Origin: Ophiostoma sp. CBS 140.51
Taxonomy: Eukaryota > Ascomycota > Sordariomycetes > Ophiostomatales > Ophiostomataceae
NCBI GenBank assembly: GCA_029298735.1
Contig: JANSLP010000216.1
Coordinates: 1-56,258 of the forward strand
Reading direction: 5' to 3'
Length of the DNA stretch: 56,258 bases
Part shown: positions 48,645-56,258 of the stretch, in pieces
How positions within the stretch are numbered: position 1 is the stretch's first letter
Layout of the letters: the number at the start of each line of letters is the position of its first letter
Made by a program: the position numbers and the translations under genes
The notes under the pieces: model-generated
Database searches by the model: none
Told to the model about the DNA's origin: nothing
The model's input: the letters and a program-made list of their open reading frames with translations, nothing else

Positions 48645-50549
48645 TTAGGCATGCAATGAAGGCAACGAAGACAATGAATGATCCACATCACAGCAAATCT
48701 CCTTGACCCTGATCTTTTCCACAACTTTCTCCTTTGACTTTCCACCGCCACAGCATGACGGGACACCGACACGGCAGAAGCACGATGACGTAACGTCGAC
48801 ATCAGCATCAACGAGAGCGACGGCCAGCTGCTTCTCCAGCAGCTTGGCCTCGTTGTCCCGGCCGAGCCGCTGCAGACACTCGTGGTAGCCATGCAGGGCC
48901 CACACATTATTCGGGTGCTGGTGCACACGGCCTGGCGTTGGTGCGAGACCCAAGTCTTGGGCGTAAGCATGGGCAGCCTGCTCGACAAAGCCTTGCTCCA
49001 AGGACAGAGCGGCAAAGGCATGTCGAGCAGGAAGCATCCAGCCCCACGGCTCGGCAAACGGCAGCGCATCCTCGAGCTCCACGGCATCGCGGAGCCGGCC
49101 AAATGCCACAGTGTAGTCACCCCGGCGGTAGGCAATCTCGCCGTCGAGCATGGCCGTCGCAATTTTGAGGATGTCGGTGATCTTGTTGGGGAAGTCAAGA
49201 CGTGTGGGCGGCACATAGGCGGCGGCTTCGTGGAAACGCTCTCGGGCTGCATCGGCCTCCTTGACACGGCCTGTAGCCGCATACGCAATGGCATGTCCAT
49301 AGTGCCGGAACACATTGGTGACGCAGTACAGTTCTTTGTCCTCCTTGGGCTGCAGCTTGAGGACATCCTCCCAGAGGCCGAAGCGGATGAGGACGTGGAC
49401 ACGCACAGCCAGGAAAAACTCCATCCAGTCAGCCAGTGCAGGCGCCTCGACGCGCAGCATGGCCTCAGTGATGGTTTTCTCCATGCGGTCCGTCGTTTCA
49501 AGAGCGGCGTGCGACATACCGCCCAACATCGCTGCATAGATCAATGAGTGGTAGTCGTGCAGGCGGTAGTAGCTGTAAAAGGTGCGGCCACCATTGTCCG
49601 CCGTCGCAAAGAACTTGTCGTCGGCCACCGTCGCCTTGTGGTTGTACTCGACCGCCTTACGGTAGTCACCCACCAGCACGTCAATGTGTGCCGGCATGTG
49701 GTACGTGTGCCCTGTATCCGGCACAAGGTCGCGGATCATGTCAGCTGCCGGAAGTGCCGCTTCGGGTGTGGCAGACATTTCCATCAGGTGAATATAGTAG
49801 TGTGCAACACCCGGGTGCTTCTCGACATCTGGGCGGGACAGCGCTCTTTCCAGGAGAGCACGAACCTCGACAACAGGCGATCTCAAGATGGGCCCGCCGG
49901 TGGCAGTATCGAACAGCTTGCGTGGTGCGACATTCATCAGTGCATCGGCAAATAGTGTGACAATGTCAAAGTTGGTGTCGTCGCGGCTGAACTGATGATA
50001 CACCTCACGCATCGCGTCGGCATAGGCCCGATCGCAGACCGTGGTGTCTCGCTGGACGTTGTTGTCGGGATACCGCTTTGCGATCGCCTCAATAAGTGCT
50101 CTTTCCCAATCCGTCACGGCCGGGCGGTACGATCCGTCCTCCGGGCCGAAACTGGACCCTGAGTCCGATATCGGCTCCACCCGTGCCAAAGCGGCTTGTG
50201 TGTATGTGTATGTGTCGTTAATGGCATGTCGCCGGTCAACGTCGTTGAACAGGCGCCAGGTGCGGTTGTAGTTGGGTCCCGAACAGAATGCGAGGCCCCA
50301 GTAGGCCATGGCACAGGTATCGTCGTGTGCGAGTACCTGCTTGTAGCACGCAATGGCTTCGTCGTGGTTGAAGCAGTAGGTCCAGATGAGGGCACGGCCG
50401 AACCAGATCTGGGCTTCTTGCGACACCGTGGTAACCCGTGGCGCCGCAGTGGAGGACCGGCCCAAGTCGTAGTAGGGTTCGGACGTGGCGCGGGGTGAAC
50501 CGCCGGAAGACGCGCCGGGTGACGCGGCGGAGAGAATTTGGGAGCCCAT
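48645..50549 (-). CDS. TPR-domain protein with cysteine-rich C-terminal tail
   Basis: 634 aa, intronless. Tetratricopeptide-type helical pairs occur across the chain: FNHDEAIACYKQVLAHDD with YWGLAFCSGPNYN near residues 60-95, YRKAVEYNHKATVADDKFF in the middle and LSLEQGFVEQAAHAYAQDLG near the end. The conserved His-rich stretch HYYIHLMEMS and HTYHMPAHIDVLVGDYR may bind metal. The last about 50 residues are Cys-rich: SSCFCRVGVPSCCGGGK, later ICCDVDHS. That tail is unusual for TPR proteins and could bind metal or sulfur. The family is found in bacteria and scattered fungi, and its function is not established. It lies tail-to-tail with the regulator gene. Similarity to bacterial sequences is my impression only. 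Confidence 0.75.
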   Translation of the reverse strand: MGSQILSAASPGASSGGSPRATSEPYYDLGRSSTAAPRVTTVSQEAQIWFGRALIWTYCFNHDEAIACYKQVLAHDDTCAMAYWGLAFCSGPNYNRTWRLFNDVDRRHAINDTYTYTQAALARVEPISDSGSSFGPEDGSYRPAVTDWERALIEAIAKRYPDNNVQRDTTVCDRAYADAMREVYHQFSRDDTNFDIVTLFADALMNVAPRKLFDTATGGPILRSPVVEVRALLERALSRPDVEKHPGVAHYYIHLMEMSATPEAALPAADMIRDLVPDTGHTYHMPAHIDVLVGDYRKAVEYNHKATVADDKFFATADNGGRTFYSYYRLHDYHSLIYAAMLGGMSHAALETTDRMEKTITEAMLRVEAPALADWMEFFLAVRVHVLIRFGLWEDVLKLQPKEDKELYCVTNVFRHYGHAIAYAATGRVKEADAARERFHEAAAYVPPTRLDFPNKITDILKIATAMLDGEIAYRRGDYTVAFGRLRDAVELEDALPFAEPWGWMLPARHAFAALSLEQGFVEQAAHAYAQDLGLAPTPGRVHQHPNNVWALHGYHECLQRLGRDNEAKLLEKQLAVALVDADVDVTSSCFCRVGVPSCCGGGKSKEKVVEKIRVKEICCDVDHSLSSLPSLHA

Positions 50550-51282
50550 TCTGTCGTTTGCAAGTTCGCTGGGATATAAGATCCTCTGATTCGCTGTTTC
50601 GGGGCTTGGGACAATACGTCAGTTTTCAGTTGAAAGGACAAGAAATAAACTGTGTGTGGCTGCCCAGCATGAAATAGCAGCAATAGATCACGGCATAGCA
50701 ATTTTGGGTTATCCAAACTTTTTTTTGTTCAAAAAATCATTTGCGGTCTTTTCACTACGGCAAAAGGGTTGCGGACAGTTTTCCCAGCGCCGATCGACCG
50801 ATCGATTCGTTGTTTGGGATTGCTGCACAAGCTACCCCGCGTCAAAAATCGCCAGGACTGCCAGACTCTGCCGGCCACTCTGTCGGCCGAATGGTGCAAT
50901 TCGGGGCCCATTGTTCTTCGTTTCTTTATTGCATCCTTCTTCTTTCTTCCTTTACAATTTTGTACAGCTTATCCACGTGGAACGCGTGCAATTGATAGAT
51001 TTGAAACTACGTTGCAGTCGCAGTTCGGCACATATGCCTGTAACCCTCCGTAGATCCCACACAAATTATGGGGCAAGGCTCGGAGGGTTTCCGGGATGTT
51101 AACCTTGCAACCAGAAAACCGTCCGAGAGGTACCCACGACTATCAACGAATTGGATTTACGAGGACTATCTGAAGATTCTTTCGGCACTTAAACTCAGGT
51201 TGCAGTGAAAAGCACACAATTTACAATTTATTTTATTTCAATCTGAAGACGTCATAATACAGTCCGGACAGCTCTTCCCCAC
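50550..51282. other. Spacer between TPR and oxygenase genes
   Basis: About 730 bp, upstream of the TPR gene and downstream of the oxygenase gene. A CGATCGACCGATCGATTCG near-palindrome lies at about 50791-50809. No gene seen. Confidence 0.4.
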
Positions 51283-52462
51283 TTAATCGTAGTACTTGGC
51301 CGATTTGCCCTTGATGACCTCCTGCTCCAGACCATTCAGAGGCAGTCGCTTACCATCCTTGCCAATGTTTCCCTTAACGCGTGCCTTGACCCACTCGCCC
51401 GCTGTAATGCCCACGGCCGCTTCATCCTCGTTGACGTCGTAGCCCAGACGGGCCAGGACGGCACTCTGCACCGGTCGCAGCTCGAGCGCATCCTCGGGAC
51501 GCACAAAGTAGAGAACACCGAGACGGTCGACATGCGCTTGGTCTGGTGGCGGTGCCACGACACGGTGGATGCTGCTCTTGAGGAAACCGTTGGTCAAGAA
51601 CTGCAGCGCATCGGCCACATTGACGGTGATGCTGCCAGCCAGCGGCTTGACCCAGCGCCAGCCACCATCGGCGCCACGAACCTGAAGGGCGGCGACGGGC
51701 TGTCTGAACAAGAGGGTCAGAGAACCGAAGTCGGTGTGGCCCTTGACCCAGACATTCTCGAGCTTCGCATTGTCCTCGGCGCTGCGGCGGTGGTACTTCA
51801 TGTAGCGCAGGTGGCAGTCGGACAGCTGGTCGTAGCGGTGGTGGGAAGTGAGCGCATCTTCGGGCAGCTCAAGGATAATGGCAAACAAGACAAGCAGCTT
51901 GCCTACAATGTTGTCGTGAATGTGGCGAGCAAAGTGCTCAATCTCGGGTTTGTTGTCGTTGATCACGGACGGGTGCACGCGTTCGGCATGTGCAGGAATA
52001 AACTTGGGGATGTTGTAAATCTCAGTGTTATCGTGGACGCCCGGTGTCACTTCCCGCAGACCCAGCGGCTTATAGCCATTATAGCCGCCATTCTCGAGGT
52101 CGGCGCGGTACTTGAGCTTCTCGTCGGTCGGCAGCTCAAAGACCTCCTTGCCAATGGCAAACTGGCGGTCAACCTCTTCTTGCGAGAGGCCAAAGTTGAC
52201 AATGTAAAAGAAGCCAATGGTCTGGATAGCGGCCTCGAGCTGCTTAGCCAAAGCCTCCTTGCCGCCGGGCTGGTCAAACGTAGAAATGTCGAGAGTGGCG
52301 AGCTGTGCCCATTCAACTGCAGGTAAGGGTTAGCAATAATGCATGTAATAAATGTTGAAAATTGGAGAAGAGCTCACGGTCGTATTTTGTCTCGGGGACC
52401 TGCTTGTAGGCCAGGCTAGGAGCCTCAGTGGCCTGAGGAGGTGCTTGAACTGCGGCAGCCAT
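51283..52462 (-). CDS. 2-Oxoglutarate/Fe(II)-dependent dioxygenase (isopenicillin-N-synthase-like family)
   Basis: Two exons, 52462-52378 and 52316-51283, give 372 aa. The intron (GTGAGC...CTGCAG) joins KYD to LEWAQLATLDISTF, the start of the DIOX_N domain. The C-terminal double-stranded beta-helix has the iron triad His222 and Asp224 in GHTDFGSLT and His279 in HRVVAPPP, plus Arg293 for 2-oxoglutarate carboxylate binding. The family hydroxylates, desaturates or ring-closes small molecules. Fungal members often sit in secondary-metabolite or catabolic clusters. The gene is divergent from the Dal5-type permease across about 870 bp and near an AflR-like regulator. Substrate unknown. No PTS1. Confidence 0.9.
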
Positions 52463-53328
52463 TATTGTGTTGGTTGGGTATATTGGTGATGCAAGTATTT
52501 TGTCGTCTGGCTGTGTATTTCTGTGGATCGTGACGCGTACTCTTGTCGATGATGTTCATCAAGGCACCGGCTACACCTTAATACTTATGCCCATCAGATT
52601 TATTTCTGCCAAAGCCTCGTCGGAGGTTACAAAGCCTTGTCTACTTCAAAGGGTCCCCGCATGGATCCGCGGCCCCGGTTTCCTTGACTCGTGTAAGTCG
52701 GTGGAACCTTGGGCAGGTTGGGTTCGCTTATCGATTAGAACCCTGCACCTCAACGACGCCATAATGGCGACATCTTGCGCACGGCGGAGAGTATCATAAT
52801 ACCCTCCGGCGCAGGACAGGGTCAAACATGGCAAAACTTCGTGGTCAAACCAAAACAATTTACTCTTTGTGGGCTAAAGAAGTGCATGCATTTAGAAGAC
52901 GTCGTTTCAAAAAAAAAAAAAAAAAAAATTGTTACACGGAGAACGCAACAAGTAGGAGGCCGGCCTTCCGAGCTCTGTCCCACGCACCGTTTTCCTTGCA
53001 GTTTCCATCCCTTCAATTCCTTCATCCCTTCACTCGGAAATACCTCTCTGGGCTTGGTTGACGAGGCATGCTTTTAAGCACCGATTGCATCACCAACAAA
53101 CACGCCGGGGGTGGGCATCCTGTCCACAGTACTGCCCACAATCCTGCATGGTTCAGCCACGGATATAAGACGACACGACACGATGCAATGCAAGTCAATA
53201 TATAAAATAAGAAGAATCTTCGTCCGTCCCTGCTGATCACCCTCAATTGGTTATCTCTTGGCCATCTCACTGCCGGGCGTCCTTGTTTTTACTTTCACAC
53301 TCTTGTCCTCAACGACATTCAAGAAAAG
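52463..53328. promoter_or_regulatory. Divergent promoter between oxygenase and permease genes
   Basis: About 870 bp shared 5' region containing an A-run of about 19 bases at 52910-52928. Transcription away from both sides suggests common control of oxygenase and permease. No specific operator recognised. Confidence 0.4.
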
Positions 53329-55200
53329 ATGGCAGACACCAAAGAAGCTGCCATCCGCGTGCAGCCTCCATCATCCTTATCGACGGACGGTGAGCCGACT
53401 GTCCATGGCCATGATGGTGGAAACCACCTCCATTTCGCCCAACGCGGCACTGAGGTGGACCTCGCCACTGTCGGTGCCAACAACGACTCGGACATTGACG
53501 GCTACGATGCAGCACGCATGCGTGCCCGTTCCGCCTTGACCACCGAAGAAGAGAAGAAGCTCATGCGTCGCGTCGATATCCGCATGATGATCTTGTGTTC
53601 GCTGATTTTCCTGATCAAGAACTTGGACATGGCCAACCTATCCAATGCGCGCATCATGAATGCCGGCACGCCGCAGAACATTATGACACAGCTCAATCTG
53701 ACGTCGGACGAGTACAGTCTGTTGACGGTGCTGTACTATGTGCCCTACATTGTGTTTGAGGCGCCGTCCAATCTGTTGATCAAGCGTGCACGGCCAAGTG
53801 TCTGGCAGGCGCGTATCATTATATCTTGGGGTATTGCGCTGTTGTGCCATGTTCCTGTCCGCAACAAGGGCGGCATTTATGCTACTCGATTCTTGCTGGG
53901 CCTGTTTGAGGCCGGCATGTTTCCCGGCGTTATCCTGCAGATGACGTATTGGTACCGACCAGATGAGATGTCGATCCGTCTGTTATATTTCTGTAAGTTT
54001 GTCCATCCATATGATTGCTGTTTTTGGCATATTACTAACGACTGTGAATAGACTGCCTTGGAAGCTTCTCGGGTGTCTTGAGCGGTCTCTTGGCATACGG
54101 CTTCGATTATGCCTCTGGTCATGGCGGTCTGTCCGGTTGGCAATGGTAAGGCAACACTACGACGAACATTTATGCCCAATATATTGAGCTTATGCTAACT
54201 TTGGTTTCTTCAGGCTTTTCCTTGTTGAAGGCATCATCACGGTCCTAATTGGCATTGCTATCTACTTCCTGCTACCTGATTGTATGTTCCTTATCCCACC
54301 CATCTTTCTTGTTCTCATTTTACAAGCTAACAACAACACAGTCCCAAGCACGGCCAAGTGGTTGACCGAAAAGGAAAAGGCCTTTATCCAGGCTCGCCTT
54401 CCTCCCAATGCCCCGCGTGCCGACGAGCTGAACTTCAACATGCGCGAGATCATCACCACGCTAAAGGATAAACGACTATGGCTCTTTACACTGATTTGGG
54501 CATTCTTCACTGTCGGAACAAGCGGTGTCTCCTTCTTCCAGCCGACAGTCATTGCCAACCTCGGTTATACGTAAGTCTACTTTACCCCTTCCCGTTTTTT
54601 TTACATCAATATCTAACATATCTTAGAACTATTGCACAAGCCCAGCTGCTCAACTTGCCGGTCTCGATTCTAAGCATTGTGCTTATCGCCCTTACCGGCT
54701 ATTTTGCTGACAAGAGTCGCCTTCCCCGGCCTGTCTACCCTCTTGCTGTCTATGCCATTGTGCTCGCCTGCTACGGCGTCATGGTTGCCTATCCTTCGGA
54801 TGCTGGTGTCTATGCCGCCACTCTAATTGGTAACTCGGTTGCCGCCACTTTCTACCCTCTTATGTGGCCATGGCGTGTCCAGACGACTGCCCATGCCACT
54901 GGATCTGCCTTCAGCATTGGCTTCGTCAACAGCTACGGCCAGATTGGCGGCGCCATCGGTCCCCAAATCTTCCGCGCCAAGTATGCACCGCGCTACCGCC
55001 AGAGCTTCACAGCCGCAATGGCCTGTGTTGCTGGCGGTGTTATTGTAACACTGATCACCTGGTGGGTCACCCGCCGCACGGAGAGCGATACTCGGCGCTT
55101 GAAGCGAGCGCGTCTGACGGCCAGCAAGAAGGGCATGACGGTGCTGGAGGATGTGGTCGACAATGATATTGCCAAAAGCAGTGACAATGACAGTATTTGA
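53329..55200 (+). CDS. MFS allantoate/nicotinate permease (Dal5/Tna1 anion:cation symporter family)
   Basis: Five exons: 53329-53992, 54052-54145, 54214-54281, 54342-54570 and 54627-55200, giving 542 aa with all junctions in frame. The N-terminal about 80 residues are cytosolic. The signature RRVDIRMMILCSLIFLIKNLD opens helix 1 and NLTSDEYSLLTVLYYVPYIVFEAPSNLL follows, both hallmarks of the ACS family. SGWQWLFLVEGIITVLIGI and FPSTAKWLTEKEK complete it, with a basic C-terminus. Members import organic anions such as allantoate, nicotinate, pantothenate, biotin precursors or sulfonates. It is paired divergently with the 2OG oxygenase and probably imports its substrate or a related acid. Confidence 0.92.
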
Positions 55201-55923
55201 GGGGCCTACAGGTGCTGGAAATAGATCGATCCAAAGCTTGCGTTTAACCAAATGAGTCAAATCGTAGAATCTCAGATATATAGATAGGCGGTGGGTCACG
55301 AATAGCTAGAAGGGGAAAAGATCCAGCCTGAACATGCGTTAGGCTGTGCGATGTACCCACTTTTTGCCAAACTTACACGAATGGCGTTCACGGCACGGTC
55401 CGTGTCGAAGATGCTTTGTTTGTTGGGGTTTGAGAGTCCTCTCTGCCTTGCTGTACACCGACTGACTGATCGAGGTCCCCTGTGACTCTATTGGCGCCGG
55501 GCTTACTCTGTATTCTGCGGCGAGTTCAGACGGTTACTGGTTGTCGATGGTTACTGGACCGCGAAGGAGAAGGCAATGTGGAAGATCAAGATTTATAGCT
55601 CGCGAGACCAAATAATTTCGAAAGCCGCCATATAGAACGCCCTTAGCAGAGACATTGCTGTTTATGACACTCCTCGCTGCCTATGTAATACATGCCTTAG
55701 TTGATGTGTCTCCTTAGCTTACGGAGTAGTGTGGCTTCCAACTGTACGTCCTTAGAGTTTCTCACGATACAGAGTATCGGCTTACGGGATCGTCCAAGGT
55801 TGGGTACGGGTCCTAGAAGCACAAGGCCTTTGGTATCACTGTCGTACTGTACTCTATCGTCTGGTTGTTGACCCAGAAAGTGAGGCTTTTTCAGGCTCCA
55901 CTTTCATGGGCTTCTATGGGTGT

Positions 55924-55945
55924 GGCACACACTAGGGTGTGTGCC
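55924..55945. repeat. Perfect 9-bp inverted repeat (hairpin)
   Basis: GGCACACAC and GTGTGTGCC flank a TAGG loop. It lies 725 bp after the permease stop codon, too far to be an obvious terminator, in repeat-rich DNA. Confidence 0.5.
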
Positions 55946-56000
55946 TCAGGCAACAAGCTTAATAATGTACATGATCCCACAGGCTCCCAATAGGTGCACC

Positions 56001-56152
56001 GGTCCGGTGCAAATAAAATTTATTACATAATTTCAAAACGGCCTCTGATTGGTCGACAGGTCCGGTGCAAATAAAATTTATTACATAATTTCAAAACGGC
56101 CTCTGATTGGTCGACAGGTCCGGTGCAAATAAAATATATTATGTAATCATTT
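56001..56152. repeat. 58-bp tandem repeat, about 2.6 copies
   Basis: GGTCCGGTGCAAATAAAATT begins at 56001 and 56059, and a variant begins at 56117, an exact 58-bp period. The first two copies are identical through GGCCTCTGATTGGTCGACA. The third diverges after AAATAAAATA. Each unit contains an AT-rich stretch around TTATTACATAATTT. It directly precedes a possible gene start and may belong to a mobile element or its promoter. Confidence 0.8.
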
Positions 56153-56226
56153 TGGCCCCTTTCATCGTCAACATCGTCAACATCATCACCAGAAGCATTA
56201 CCAAAAGCATCAAAAGCACCCACGAA

Positions 56227-56258
56227 ATGGCCTCCCTACCGCCCGACCCTCCTCCTGC
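56227..56258 (+). CDS. Possible start of a gene running off the window
   Basis: ATG at 56227 after a purine-rich stretch opens a frame encoding Met-Ala-Ser-Leu then a Pro/Asp-rich run to the window end. Only ten complete codons are visible, so neither identity nor reality can be judged. Confidence 0.25.
   Translation, partial: MASLPPDPPP

Larger units (their letters stand above)
55201..56226. other. Gene-poor end region with hairpin and tandem repeats
   Basis: About 1 kb without a gene. It contains a 9-bp hairpin (55924-55945), the 58-bp tandem array (56001-56152) and simple CATC/AAAAGCATC-type repeats just before a possible start codon at 56227. Confidence 0.45.

Noticed and set aside
51283..52462. 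Isopenicillin N synthase itself, which would link to the CefD-like trio
   Set aside because: Family fold and iron triad fit, but no ACV synthetase or acyltransferase/expandase gene is present, the gene is about 28 kb from the AMACR, and the broad DIOX family contains many other enzymes.
52910..52930. Poly-A run as a possible retroposon tail
   Set aside because: No upstream retroposed sequence and no target duplication; it lies inside a divergent promoter and is a simple homopolymer.

Overview
This window is nuclear DNA of a filamentous ascomycete (Pezizomycotina; a sordariomycete is my guess, not shown). Reasons: short GT-AG introns of about 55-80 bp with CTAAC-like branch sites, two Zn2Cys6 regulators, fungal sugar, Dal5 and OPT transporters, a CPS1-type vacuolar carboxypeptidase, and genes on both strands separated by AT-richer spacers. 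No tRNA, rRNA or CRISPR was found. All functions are homology calls made by eye from motifs.

Region A (986-23428) is a compact, cluster-like block of twelve genes: cytochrome P450, fumarate-reductase/ketosteroid-dehydrogenase-type flavoprotein, 3-dehydroshikimate-dehydratase-like TIM barrel, SDR, a 965-aa Zn2Cys6 regulator, Old Yellow Enzyme, quinate/shikimate-dehydrogenase-like enzyme, Gfo/Idh/MocA oxidoreductase, MFS sugar/quinate-type permease, TesB-type acyl-CoA thioesterase, 4-coumarate-CoA-ligase-like enzyme and alpha-methylacyl-CoA racemase (AMACR). Five of the nine soluble enzymes end in a canonical peroxisomal PTS1 (SRL, AKL, SKL, ARL, AKL). Two more end in the related SNL and ANL. 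The last three genes together form an activate / epimerise alpha-carbon / release cassette like the CefD1-CefD2 system of cephalosporin producers. My reading is an undescribed peroxisomal pathway acting on a hydroaromatic or cyclitol-type carboxylic acid through CoA thioesters. Whether it is catabolic or biosynthetic cannot be told from sequence. The permease and AMACR promoters share a diverged two-motif block with nearly identical spacing.

Region B (23429-36275) holds gene remnants, a small secreted protein with two Kex2-bounded repeats, an 11-exon oligopeptide transporter next to a CPS1-like carboxypeptidase (a peptide-use pair), and a kelch protein resembling plant nitrile-specifier proteins. 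Region C (36276-44978) has a MITE-like element, a second dehydroshikimate-dehydratase-like TIM barrel without PTS1, a frameshifted histidine acid phosphatase, an MFS transporter, an unknown fungal protein, and several coding-like remnants including ankyrin relics. Region D (44979-55200) has a four-domain rhodanese, an AflR-like Zn2Cys6 regulator, a TPR protein with a Cys-rich tail, a 2-oxoglutarate/Fe(II) oxygenase and a Dal5-type permease. None of the region B-D proteins whose C-termini I checked ends in a PTS1. The right end carries a 58-bp tandem repeat and the first codons of another possible gene; the left end carries a truncated succinyl-CoA ligase alpha fragment. The many remnants suggest a rearranged, perhaps subtelomeric, accessory region.
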